NCBI GenBank assembly: GCA_008501655.1
Contig: QQUK01000340.1
Location: 1 to 24,259, forward strand
Direction: 5' to 3'
DNA: 24,259 nucleotides
Source: Calditrichota bacterium
Lineage (GTDB): Bacteria > Zixibacteria > MSB-5A5 > GN15 > FEB-12
Under the pieces are notes generated by a model. The model ran no database searches and was not told the origin of the DNA. It saw only the letters and a program-made list of their open reading frames with translations. This document shows, piece after piece, positions 8,542-14,988 of this stretch (its first letter is position 1; the number at the start of each line of letters is the position of its first letter). The position numbers were made by a program, and so were the translations under genes.

Positions 8542-9063
8542 ATGTCGGCAAAAAAGAAACGTCGTGTAGCGATAAAGCTGGATATGACCCCGATGGTCGA
8601 TATTGCTTTCCTGCTTTTGATCTTCTACATGGCTACGACAACGTTTAAACCACCGGAAGCCCGTGCTGTAAATCTGCCGGAGTCACATTCCCAGATCGAG
8701 TTGCCTGATAAAGATATTATCAATATCACGGTCACTGCTTTAGATTCGATTTATGTAGACTATACAGAAATCGCCGCAGTTGAGATTGAAGGGAATACTG
8801 TACAAACACAGGTCAGAAGAGTTTTTACCTGTGACACGTATAACGTGACTGAGTTTATTAACAGGGCACGTGCTAAAAACTTAAAAGCCCTGATTGTAAT
8901 TAAAGCAGATGAAGGTGCTTCATTTGGAGTAATGCAGGATGTTATGGAAGCGATGCAGAAAAACTCTCTCGAACGATTCCTGATTATTACCGATAATGAA
9001 GTTGAAACAGCTGCTGCAGATGCTGCCGAGGCCGAAGCTGCTGCTGCTGAAGGTGAAGAATAA
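8542..9063 (+). CDS. exbD: ExbD/TolR-family protein, first copy
   Basis: 173 residues. A basic cytoplasmic start (KKKRRVAIKLDMTPMVD) leads into one helix, AFLLLIFYMATTTF. The proton-carrying aspartate is D20 in the MVDIAF motif, equivalent to Asp25 of E. coli ExbD. A periplasmic domain follows, ending in the family's LIVIKADE ... V..VM.A.....L.RFLIIT core. It is longer than the usual ~140 residues: there is an insert around EIAAVEIEGNTVQTQVRRV and a low-complexity Ala/Glu tail (residues about 155-173). Three bases separate it from exbB. The neighbouring second exbD shares the helix and its flank almost residue for residue, but the codons differ throughout, so the duplication is old. Confidence 0.94.
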   Translation: MSAKKKRRVAIKLDMTPMVDIAFLLLIFYMATTTFKPPEARAVNLPESHSQIELPDKDIINITVTALDSIYVDYTEIAAVEIEGNTVQTQVRRVFTCDTYNVTEFINRARAKNLKALIVIKADEGASFGVMQDVMEAMQKNSLERFLIITDNEVETAAADAAEAEAAAAEGEE

Positions 9064-9071
9064 CTTAAACT

Positions 9072-9101
9072 ACGTTTAAACTTTTCCAAAGTTTGAAACG
9101 T
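9072..9101 (+). promoter_or_regulatory. Intercistronic hairpin between the two exbD genes
   Basis: ACGTTTAAACTTT (9072-9084) pairs with AAAGTTTGAAACGT (9088-9101) through 13 bp with one bulged base and a 3-nt loop. No U-tract follows, so it is more likely an mRNA processing or stabilising element than a terminator. TATAAT at 9101-9106 overlaps its end. Confidence 0.5.
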
Positions 9102-9129
9102 ATAATATTTGAAAGGAGAGTGATCACAC

Positions 9130-9786
9130 ATGGCTGGTGAAGTTGCTGAACGCTCGAAACCCCAAAAGGGAAAAGGGCTCAGAAGACCAAAACGGCGTGT
9201 TGCTATCAAATTGGATATGACTCCAATGGTTGATATCGCTTTCCTATTGCTGATTTTCTATATGGTAACTACTGTGTTTGCGATGCCGCAGGCTATGGAG
9301 ATAAATCTGCCCCCGGCAGATGAGGAAAATACTGAAGTTGAAGTTAAAGAATCCAACCTCCTGACTATCCGTGTTGACGGAGATGGTCGTTTCTGGTGGA
9401 ATCTCAAAACTCCAACACCTGAAAACCTACCTTTACTCTTGCCAACGGCTCCGGACACACCCGACACTGTCGTCTATAAAATGAATTCTGATACTTTACA
9501 AGCTCTGTTGATTAATCAAAACAGAGAGAATAGCAAGCTCAATACTCTTGTTCTTATCGATCGCGATGCAAGCTACAAAGATATGGTAAATATCCTTGAT
9601 GAAATAGATTTGATTGAACGATCCTGGAATGCCTATACCGCAGAACAGCTTGGTAAAAAAGTTGAAGATCTGACCAAAGAAGACGGTAAATTCTCATATA
9701 GATATGCTATCGGCAAATGGGAAGAGAGAGACGACAAGATTATCTCTGCTGCCGTAAACCAGGCAATAGAAAGGGGTGAAATCTAA
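9130..9786 (+). CDS. exbD: ExbD/TolR-family protein, second copy
   Basis: 218 residues with GGAGAG just upstream. A longer basic N terminus (RSKPQKGKGLRRPKRR) precedes the same helix as copy one, DMTPMVDIAFLLLIFYMVTTVF, with the key aspartate at D35. The periplasmic domain carries ES(N)LLTIRVDGDGRFWWN and LVLIDRDASYKDMVNILDEIDLI, the core ExbD fold. It then runs about 60 residues past the usual end (from WNAYTAEQLGKK onward), with alternating charges. Operons with two ExbDs are known in Bacteroidota-type TonB systems, where the pair may form a heterodimer inside the ExbB pentamer. Its stop TAA overlaps the tonB ATG by one base (TAATG), which couples translation. Confidence 0.94.
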   Translation: MAGEVAERSKPQKGKGLRRPKRRVAIKLDMTPMVDIAFLLLIFYMVTTVFAMPQAMEINLPPADEENTEVEVKESNLLTIRVDGDGRFWWNLKTPTPENLPLLLPTAPDTPDTVVYKMNSDTLQALLINQNRENSKLNTLVLIDRDASYKDMVNILDEIDLIERSWNAYTAEQLGKKVEDLTKEDGKFSYRYAIGKWEERDDKIISAAVNQAIERGEI

Positions 9787-10520
9787 TGGCACTAAACAAT
9801 GCCCTCTATTCACCTTACGGAGCGTTTGAGATGAAATCAAAATACCAGCTCAATTTTGGGCTTGGTACATTGATTGTTCTTGCGTTTTTAATCTTGATAC
9901 TGTTTACAGCATGGATTATCAAAGTAATTCAGAATGACGACATGGAAGCTATTGATGCTTCTGCGGTTGTTATTAAAACAGTGGCTGACTTAGGACCTCC
10001 TCCGTCAATCGCTAAAAAACCACCGCAGGTAAAAGTAAATCAGCCGAATGTCCAGGCTCCCAAAGTCGGTATTCCGAAACCGGTTGCCGATGAAGAAGTA
10101 CTTGATGAAGATGTTGTCTTAGCAACCCGTGAAGAGTTGGCTGAAATCATCGCACCGGATATAGTCTCAGCTGAAGGTGACGGAGATATCGTTGTAGATA
10201 TCTCTGATGATGACTACCTTCCGTCTCCTGACGAATTTATTCCGGTTGAAATTTATCCGGAAATGATTTATCAGGAAAAACCGGAGTATCCAAGACTTGC
10301 AAAACAAGCCGGTATCACCGGTGTTGTCTGGGTCAAAGCATTAGTCGACCGTGAAGGAAACGTCCAGAAAGCTCAGGTCGGTAAATCTTCCGGTACCGGT
10401 TCACTTGATGAAGCTGCCGTCAATGCTGCTTATAAAAACAAGTTCAAACCTGGTATTCAGAATGGTCGTCCGATCGCTGTATGGATTACCTACAAGGTAA
10501 ACTTCGAGTTAGACAACTAA
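9786..10520 (+). CDS. tonB: Energy transducer TonB, operon copy
   Basis: 244 residues. A cytoplasmic N terminus with YSPYGAFEMK (residues 8-17) precedes one TM helix (about 23-46). A spacer rich in Pro, Lys and then Asp/Glu crosses the periplasm (PPPSIAKKPPQVKVNQP ...). The C-terminal TonB domain begins near EYPRLAKQAGITGVVWVKALVD and ends YKVNFELDN, with SSGTGSLDEAA and NGRPIAVWI as family landmarks. TonB passes energy from ExbB/ExbD to outer-membrane receptors for siderophores, vitamins or glycans. No receptor lies in the window, so the cargo is unknown. It is the last gene of the operon, just before a terminator. A second, similar TonB follows with its own transcription unit. Confidence 0.95.
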   Translation: MALNNALYSPYGAFEMKSKYQLNFGLGTLIVLAFLILILFTAWIIKVIQNDDMEAIDASAVVIKTVADLGPPPSIAKKPPQVKVNQPNVQAPKVGIPKPVADEEVLDEDVVLATREELAEIIAPDIVSAEGDGDIVVDISDDDYLPSPDEFIPVEIYPEMIYQEKPEYPRLAKQAGITGVVWVKALVDREGNVQKAQVGKSSGTGSLDEAAVNAAYKNKFKPGIQNGRPIAVWITYKVNFELDN

Positions 10521-10543
10521 GACTCTTCAATGCTACAAAATGT

Positions 10544-10567
10544 AAAGGCGTCATGAATGGCGCCTTT
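10544..10567 (+). terminator. Rho-independent terminator of the Exb/TonB operon
   Basis: AAAGGCG (10544-10550) pairs with CGCCTTT (10561-10567) around a 10-nt loop. The T-run continues to 10570. It lies 24 bases after the tonB stop. Confidence 0.85.
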
Positions 10568-10670
10568 TTTATTTGCACAATTTTTAGTATCTATCCGTTA
10601 CTACTATAGAGACAAATTCATATCCCCTCATTTACATTGTTCATATACTTTATAATGAAAGGGATGTCCT

Positions 10671-11414
10671 ATGTCACATCACAACTATTCACCATACGGG
10701 GCGTTTGAACTCAAAGCTGCGTATCATAAAAATCTTTTCATCGGTAACCTCTCCGTCATGGGAGCCGCTGTACTTCTACTCACAATATTTTTTCTTATTC
10801 AACTCTTTCAACCAGTCAACCAACCGGTGCTTGGTCCCGAGAAAGTAATCAGAGAAGTTATCAAAGATATCCCTCCGCCACCGACTATCATCCGTGAATT
10901 GACTCCTGAGTTTGAACCAAGACAACCAAGTAATCAGGATATCCCTCAATATACCATTCCTGTTGCAGTAGATGACTCTCTGGTAGTTGAAGACTCAGAT
11001 ATTTTTACTATCACTGACCCGGTCTCAATAAGCAACGGAGAAGGGGATGGTGACTATCCTTATGACCCCGATGCACCTGTAGGAAATATCAATAACAACT
11101 CGATAGTATATATTCCTGAACCGGATACTTTTATACCCCGTGAAAAAGAGCCGGTGTTGATTCATAAAGAGATGCCTGAGTTTCCCAGACTCTGTAAATC
11201 TATCGGTCTCGAAGGAACCGTTTGGCTGCATGTCTATGTAGGAATCAACGGCGATGTGGAGGAAGTTCGTATCGCCAAAAGTTCCGGAAATCAGAGTTTT
11301 GATAGTTCCGCCAAAAAAGCCGCCTATAAAAACAAATATTCTCCGGCAGTGCAAAACGGAAATCCGATTGCATTGTGGATTGGATATAAAGTGGAATTCA
11401 AACTTGAACGCTGA
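10671..11414 (+). CDS. tonB: Second TonB, separate transcription unit
   Basis: 247 residues, ATG preceded by GAAAGG at 10657-10662. The same plan as the operon TonB: the cytoplasmic motif YSPYGAFELK (residues 6-15), TM helix about 21-47, then a spacer richer in acidic and Asn residues. The C-terminal domain runs from EFPRLCKSIGLEGTVWLHVYV to IGYKVEFKLER. The two TonBs share the N-terminal motif, SSG in the C domain and AAYKNK(F/Y)(K/S)P(G/A)(I/V)QNG(R/N)PIA(V/L)WI. They differ completely in the spacer. This suggests they dock on the same ExbB/ExbD motor but reach different outer-membrane partners. The terminator before this gene and the one after it make it monocistronic. Confidence 0.93.
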   Translation: MSHHNYSPYGAFELKAAYHKNLFIGNLSVMGAAVLLLTIFFLIQLFQPVNQPVLGPEKVIREVIKDIPPPPTIIRELTPEFEPRQPSNQDIPQYTIPVAVDDSLVVEDSDIFTITDPVSISNGEGDGDYPYDPDAPVGNINNNSIVYIPEPDTFIPREKEPVLIHKEMPEFPRLCKSIGLEGTVWLHVYVGINGDVEEVRIAKSSGNQSFDSSAKKAAYKNKYSPAVQNGNPIALWIGYKVEFKLER

Positions 11415-11450
11415 AACTATAATTAACTCTCAAGTTGGGGGAAGGGGAAC

Positions 11451-11466
11451 GCCAATGAAAATTGGC
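11451..11466 (+). other. Small GNRA-loop hairpin upstream of the terminator
   Basis: GCCAAT, GAAA, ATTGGC: a perfect 6-bp stem closed by a GAAA tetraloop, only three bases before the A-run of the next terminator stem. It may protect or fold the mRNA end. Confidence 0.4.
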
Positions 11467-11469
11467 AGA

Positions 11470-11496
11470 AAAAAGTCCGCATTAAGCGGACTTTTT
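11470..11496. terminator. Bidirectional terminator between tonB2 and the LVIVD/dockerin gene
   Basis: AAAAAGTCCGC (11470-11480), loop ATTAA, GCGGACTTTTT (11486-11496). The A-run and T-run on the two sides allow it to work for both converging genes. A further palindrome, GTACTC-TT-GAGTAC (11510-11523), sits next to the minus-strand stop. Confidence 0.88.
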
Positions 11497-11535
11497 CTTT
11501 TTATACCTGGTACTCTTGAGTACTAAAAATCTTTT

Positions 11536-13398
11536 CTATGGACAGGCAAGTGGTGCCGGTCCGGAATCAAACATATAAGTCACTAAATAGACAATATCTC
11601 CAATGTCGGTACCGGACGATGCGTCAACATCAGCCTCTTCAATACATGCCGGTGCAGGACCGCCTCCGAATGAAAAATCAACAAAAGCAACTAAATCAGC
11701 AATATCAATCTGTTCTCCGACATCACCGTCAACATTACCCCGAATACCATTACAGCATCCGATTGTAATCGTAGCACTCAAAGTATCCGGACTATACTCG
11801 ATACATTGATGAGCAAACTTTGCTTCTTTTCCATTAAATGGAGTAAATGTTACCAGATTTGAATCTCCAGTAGCTCCGCCAGGAACTGAGAAGTACAGCG
11901 ACATGATGACTCCTTCACCGGCAGGTAAATCCGGAGAAGAAATGCCGTTTGAAGCTACAAGTGAATAAGCTGCTCTCCGGTTAAAAGCATCATAGGCGGT
12001 GAATTGCTGTATCTCAAAATATTCAGTTGCTAAACCAACGGTCGAAACAGAGTCAATAGTCATATTATAAGGACCACTCCACTGGAACGGGACTTCAAAT
12101 TGATTTATATCCAATGACCATTTTGCCCAGATGTCAATTTTGACATCAGAACCTGCGATTGCTTGAGCATCGAGTGCAACTACCGTATCAGCAAGGATTG
12201 TATTAAATTGATTTAAGATAAAGAAATATCCATCCATATTAGATGCATAATACCGTGAACTGGGAGTATGCGGATAGACACCCCAGCAACCGGCAAAGTT
12301 TGATGACTCACCAGCCGGGTATGTATCGTATAAGGATAACTCATTCGGGTTATTCGGGTCAGCAAGATCAATTACCGCAACACCTGATTCGTAATGAGAA
12401 AGAAAAAGAGTGTCACCCTCTATATGGGCGTTGTGCGCAAGATTACTTGGAGCAAGATATTCTCCAAGAAGCTGAACATTGCCTAAATTCTGAATATCCC
12501 AGACTTTAACTGTTTTACCAACTGTCTCTTCAGTTGTTACAGCATATTTTCTATCATCGGTTGGCCAGATATTGTGAACATAGCCTGAATTCGGTACCGT
12601 TACACGGGTCAGTAAAGCAGGAGAAAACTTGTTAGCCATATTCCATATTGAAAACGAAGGATTCCAGCCTTCAGCAAGATAAAGAGTATCATTCATACAA
12701 TAAATATCATGCAGACCGCCGGCAGGTCCGAAACTGCTTACGTAAGATGGGGAAGCCGGATTGGCTAAATTGAAAATTCTAACTGATTGTCCACCGGTAG
12801 AAGTACCCTCGACATAAGCATAACCGGCTACGGTATCTACACACAAATTGTGTGAAGTTACATGTCCCGATCCGGATGTACTCACAGATTGTACAAAATG
12901 TACAGAATCAGGAAGATATGACATATCCATCACCATCAGACCCTGATTGGTGCCGGTCCCTTCAGAAACCGCATAACAGTAATTCTGGTATGTTTTGATA
13001 TCATGCCAGGAGCTCGGTGGTGATTCAATAGCGTCGACAAGCTGTCCGGTTTCAATATTATAAAATTCAATATAATTCCATGACGCGTAAATACCGTATT
13101 CAGTGCCGTTACCATCGACCCATCCCCAGCAGTCTCCACCGGCATTGGTGGGAGATAAAAATGTCCGCTCGGTACAGACAAATGAAACGGTGTCCCCGCT
13201 TTTATACAAAAGCTGTGCTTCCGATGATTCCGCTGTTGATTTCTGAAGTCCGCTGTAATCAGCCGGTTCACGGTCGATCGGCAGAACGAAATTCGGATCG
13301 TTAAGGACATCCATCGGTAATGCTGATGATAATTGTGCCAGTGAGAAGAGCAGGGCAAAGGCGGTTAAAACTCTCATAACTCCATGTTTTGTTGACAT
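11536..13398 (-). CDS. Secreted choice-of-anchor-B / LVIVD beta-propeller with cohesin-like and dockerin modules
   Basis: 620 residues from the ATG at 13396-13398, chosen because AAGAAAGG lies just ahead of it and a signal peptide follows (MRVLTAFALLFSLAQLSSA). The frame also opens 20 codons earlier at 13458, without a ribosome site. Residues about 50-400 match the choice-of-anchor-B/LVIVD plan: CWGWVDGNGTEYGIY, SWHDIKTYQNYCYAVSEG, then repeated blades ending in VxDLxDP/NxP-type phrases (VAVIDLADPNNPNELSLYD). Residues about 405-545 resemble a cohesin-like beta-sandwich (VKIDIWAKWSLDINQFEVPF ... GVIMSLYFSVP). The end is a two-repeat dockerin (NVDGDVGEQIDIADLVAFVD and DVDASSGTDIGDIVYLVTYM). It is probably extracellular or surface-held through the dockerin. 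Substrate unknown. Confidence 0.85.
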   Translation of the reverse strand: MSTKHGVMRVLTAFALLFSLAQLSSALPMDVLNDPNFVLPIDREPADYSGLQKSTAESSEAQLLYKSGDTVSFVCTERTFLSPTNAGGDCWGWVDGNGTEYGIYASWNYIEFYNIETGQLVDAIESPPSSWHDIKTYQNYCYAVSEGTGTNQGLMVMDMSYLPDSVHFVQSVSTSGSGHVTSHNLCVDTVAGYAYVEGTSTGGQSVRIFNLANPASPSYVSSFGPAGGLHDIYCMNDTLYLAEGWNPSFSIWNMANKFSPALLTRVTVPNSGYVHNIWPTDDRKYAVTTEETVGKTVKVWDIQNLGNVQLLGEYLAPSNLAHNAHIEGDTLFLSHYESGVAVIDLADPNNPNELSLYDTYPAGESSNFAGCWGVYPHTPSSRYYASNMDGYFFILNQFNTILADTVVALDAQAIAGSDVKIDIWAKWSLDINQFEVPFQWSGPYNMTIDSVSTVGLATEYFEIQQFTAYDAFNRRAAYSLVASNGISSPDLPAGEGVIMSLYFSVPGGATGDSNLVTFTPFNGKEAKFAHQCIEYSPDTLSATITIGCCNGIRGNVDGDVGEQIDIADLVAFVDFSFGGGPAPACIEEADVDASSGTDIGDIVYLVTYMFDSGPAPLACP

Positions 13399-13491
13399 AA
13401 AAAAGCCTTTCTTAAAGCCACGGGCTGTATGTGTACGTGAAACTTGTTTACGGTTCATATATAATATAGAGCGAAGTAATCAATTATGTCT

Positions 13492-13519
13492 AATATAAGT
13501 TAGTCTTGATTAATGTCAA
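13492..13519 (-). promoter_or_regulatory. Sigma-70-type promoter of the LVIVD/dockerin gene
   Basis: On the minus strand: TTGACA (13514-13519), 16 bases, TATATT (13492-13497). This implies a leader of roughly 85-90 bases before the chosen ATG and makes the upstream ATG at 13458 part of that leader or an alternative start. Confidence 0.55.
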
Positions 13520-13692
13520 TATAATAAACCGTAATCGGTTAGAAATGTTCCTGAATAGCTCTATTTTACCCATTATTGTCACAGGTTACGATTATTTTGA
13601 CGGTTTTACAGTCGCAATTATTACGAAAATCTCGGAATCAGGGGGGAGAATGTTATTGTTGCAATATTTTTTAAATTGTAATAAATCTGGAT

Positions 13693-14253
13693 ATGGGAAT
13701 TGAAAATTTAATTGTTCTTTTTGTGACTCTCTTCATCTGGAATATCTTTGAGTTGGTAATGCTGAAGAACTGGGTCTCTTGGTTTTATATGCTGAGTATT
13801 CCTATCTATAAAAAAGAATTTCATTTCAGTCAATATATCGGTCATAAAGAATTAGTTGCTAAAATCTCCGATCCGATTGAGGGGAAAAACATCGTTGTTT
13901 ATCACCTTTTTGATGATAATAAAATCGGTTTCAGGGAAGTCCATAAAACGGCATTTTTCAAACGAAGATTGAATTATACTCCGCTTATGAGGGGGCTTAT
14001 CGAGTACAACCTGATGACAAAAACGATGACGATCAAAGGTCTTTTGAATCTGTCGACTCTGTTCTTTTTAGGAGTCTTTTTGGTCTTTGTCGCATTCAGG
14101 ATGAATAATGTAAACGGAGAGATTGAAATTTTTAAAGTTCTTTTTATGGTTATGCCGTTTTTTGTTTTAGGGGTTATCTACTTTCAGCAATCCAAAATGT
14201 TCAATGAGGTTGTCTCATATCTTAAAAAACTCCTCGGTTCGGTTGAGTATTAA
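13693..14253 (+). CDS. Membrane protein of unknown function
   Basis: 186 residues. One N-terminal hydrophobic segment (ENLIVLFVTLFIWNIFELVML) is followed by a soluble, basic and aromatic middle part of about 85 residues. Two further helices follow (LLNLSTLFFLGVFLVFVAF and ILFMVMPFFVLGVIYF-like) and a short charged tail ends LKKLLGSVEY. I recognise no family. The ribosome site is weak (GG just before ATG). A poor TTGACG/TATTAC promoter candidate lies at 13597-13624. The hydrophobic pattern and length make it a credible gene. No terminator is visible before the next promoter at 14323. Confidence 0.65.
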   Translation: MGIENLIVLFVTLFIWNIFELVMLKNWVSWFYMLSIPIYKKEFHFSQYIGHKELVAKISDPIEGKNIVVYHLFDDNKIGFREVHKTAFFKRRLNYTPLMRGLIEYNLMTKTMTIKGLLNLSTLFFLGVFLVFVAFRMNNVNGEIEIFKVLFMVMPFFVLGVIYFQQSKMFNEVVSYLKKLLGSVEY

Positions 14254-14322
14254 TTTTTACCTAATTTATCGAATGTCCCCCAACAACTTACAAAATAATC
14301 CCAACGAATCGTAAAAATATTC

Positions 14323-14351
14323 TTGACAACTGCACATCTGTGCAGTATACT
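14323..14351 (+). promoter_or_regulatory. Consensus promoter with a LexA-like operator in the spacer
   Basis: TTGACA (14323-14328), exactly 17 bases, TATACT (14346-14351). The spacer and flanking bases form a perfect 8-bp inverted repeat, ACTGCACA-TC-TGTGCAGT (14329-14346). The inner part, TGCAC-ATCT-GTGCA (14331-14344), fits TGCNC-N4-GTGCA, which I recall as the LexA-binding sequence of Fibrobacter succinogenes. A repressor here would block RNA polymerase directly. The promoter points at the zinc-ribbon gene and the helicase. It is followed by a ~200-base leader full of hairpins. Promoter and palindrome are seen; LexA is inferred from recalled work. Confidence 0.8.
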
Positions 14352-14371
14352 GATTTCACGCTGATATTGCA

Positions 14372-14442
14372 GTAGGGCAGAAACCTTCAGCGTTTCTGCC
14401 ATTGGTAACAGATGGCGGAACCGCTAAAGGGTTCCACCCTAC
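14372..14442. repeat. Composite palindromic repeat (GTAGGG ... CCCTAC)
   Basis: Outer arms GTAGGG (14372-14377) and CCCTAC (14437-14442) enclose two hairpins: GGCAGAAAC/GTTTCTGCC (14376-14384 with 14392-14400) and GGCGGAACC/GGTTCCACC (14414-14422 with 14430-14438, one mismatch). The first hairpin has the same plan as the repeat at 14953-14979. Confidence 0.7.
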
Positions 14443-14450
14443 GGAAGAGC

Positions 14451-14516
14451 GTTTCAAGTCACTCTGAGCGGAGTCGAAGGGGACTTGAAACAGGGTGTTT
14501 CACGAAACGCCCTACA
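14451..14516. repeat. Palindromic repeats with a REP-like core
   Basis: GTTTCAAGTC (14451-14460) pairs with GACTTGAAAC (14482-14491) and encloses a core ACTC-TGAGCG-GAGT-CGAAGG. GTC plus this core (14458-14480) resembles the GTCAC..TGAG....GTCGAAGG repeats at 14830-14851. A further GGGTGTTT/AAACGCCC hairpin (14493-14512) ends in CCCTAC. Confidence 0.65.
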
Positions 14517-14553
14517 AAGTCACACCGCAGATATTTTGGAAAGGATATAAATC

Positions 14554-14763
14554 ATGGATGAACAACACGGACAGAGCTATCTCAAAAATCAGTTTTTTGA
14601 GGATTATTCACACCCGTATGGAGCGTTTACCGAGATGAACACAGCCAGCGAAAATTATGAATATTTAAACGCCTCGACCTGTCCCGACTGCGGCGGCGGG
14701 ATGGTCAAGCTGGGCGGCTGTTTCACCTGCCAGTCATGCGGGCATAGTTCATGTAGTTTTTGA
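14554..14763 (+). CDS. Small zinc-ribbon protein resembling a class II ribonucleotide reductase tail
   Basis: 69 residues, ATG preceded by GGAAAGG. The C-terminal half is a zinc ribbon: C43-P-D-C46 and C59-Q-S-C62, with extra cysteines C56 and C67. The pattern CPDCGG ... GGCFTCQSCGHSSC strongly resembles the cysteine-rich C-terminal end of B12-dependent (class II) ribonucleotide reductases, here as a free-standing protein. The N-terminal half is acidic and aromatic and holds HPYGAF, by chance or otherwise close to the TonB PYGAF motif. It is the first gene after the LexA-like promoter and lies 289 bases before the helicase. The last codons and stop are inside a sequence duplicated 106 bases downstream. 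Zinc binding is likely; the partner (nucleic acid or reductase) is unknown. Confidence 0.72.
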   Translation: MDEQHGQSYLKNQFFEDYSHPYGAFTEMNTASENYEYLNASTCPDCGGGMVKLGGCFTCQSCGHSSCSF

Positions 14764-14770
14764 AGATGAA
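14740..14770 (+). repeat. Direct repeat, copy 1, covering the zinc-ribbon stop codon
   Basis: GGGCATA, gttc, then ATGTAGTTTTTGAAGATGAA (14751-14770). The 20-base part is repeated exactly at 14857-14876, where GGGCATA (14850-14856) precedes it directly without the four bases. Copy 1 encodes the last residues and the TGA of the zinc-ribbon gene. Confidence 0.85.
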
Positions 14771-14778
14771 GGAGCATA

Positions 14779-14850
14779 CTTCGACAAGCTCAGTATGACA
14801 GATTCTGAATATAGCGATAATTGTTTCCAGTCACCCTGAGCCTGTCGAAG
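14779..14850. repeat. Inverted pair of dispersed REP-like repeats
   Basis: CTTCGACAAGCTCAGTATGAC (14779-14799, split as 10+11 bases when read) faces GTCACCCTGAGCCTGTCGAAG (14830-14850). They match in 18 of 21 positions in inverted orientation and can form a long stem with a 30-base loop. I know this CTTCGACAAGCTCAG type as a dispersed repeat in many bacterial genomes. Confidence 0.8.
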
Positions 14851-14876
14851 GGCATAATGTAGTTTTTGAAGATGAA
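14850..14876 (+). repeat. Direct repeat, copy 2
   Basis: GGGCATA followed by the same 20 bases as at 14751-14770. The two copies flank the inverted REP-like pair, as a duplicated target or a local tandem duplication would. Confidence 0.8.
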
Positions 14877-14893
14877 TAGACGTCATAAATAAT

Positions 14894-14939
14894 GTAGGTC
14901 GGGTTCGCTGAGTAAGCGGCAGCGCACGAAGAACCCGAC
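14894..14939. repeat. GTAGGTCGGGTTC palindromic repeat, copy A
   Basis: GTCGGGTTC (14898-14906) pairs with GAACCCGAC (14931-14939); inside, CGCT and AGCG form a second small stem. A near-identical copy lies at 14989-15035. Confidence 0.8.
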
Positions 14940-14952
14940 AGAAGGAGAATAT

Positions 14953-14979
14953 GTAGGGCAGGATCCCTGCGATCCTGCC
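14953..14979. repeat. GTAGGGCAG hairpin repeat
   Basis: GGCAGGATC (14957-14965), loop CCTGC, GATCCTGCC (14971-14979), led by GTAGG. It shares the GTAGGGCAG start and hairpin plan of 14372-14400 with a different inner sequence. It lies between copies A and B of the GTCGGGTTC repeat. Confidence 0.65.
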
Positions 14980-14988
14980 GGAGAAGGA

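Noticed and set aside
10631..10656. TTTACA and TATAAT as a promoter for the second tonB
   Set aside because: The spacing is only 14 bases, and a start site after this -10 would cut into the ribosome site. The true promoter was not identified.
11510..11523. GTACTC-TT-GAGTAC palindrome as a LexA-type operator
   Set aside because: It lies beyond the ends of two converging genes, not at a promoter, and does not fit the TGCNC-N4-GTGCA form seen at 14331.
13506..13703. Open frame of 65 codons ahead of the small membrane protein gene
   Set aside because: No ribosome site, composition like random AT-rich DNA, it covers the minus-strand promoter region and overlaps the next gene's start.
14554..14763. 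Zinc-ribbon gene as a remnant of a full ribonucleotide reductase gene
   Set aside because: No reductase-like coding sequence can be read upstream; the gene has its own ribosome site and promoter, so an independent small gene fits better.
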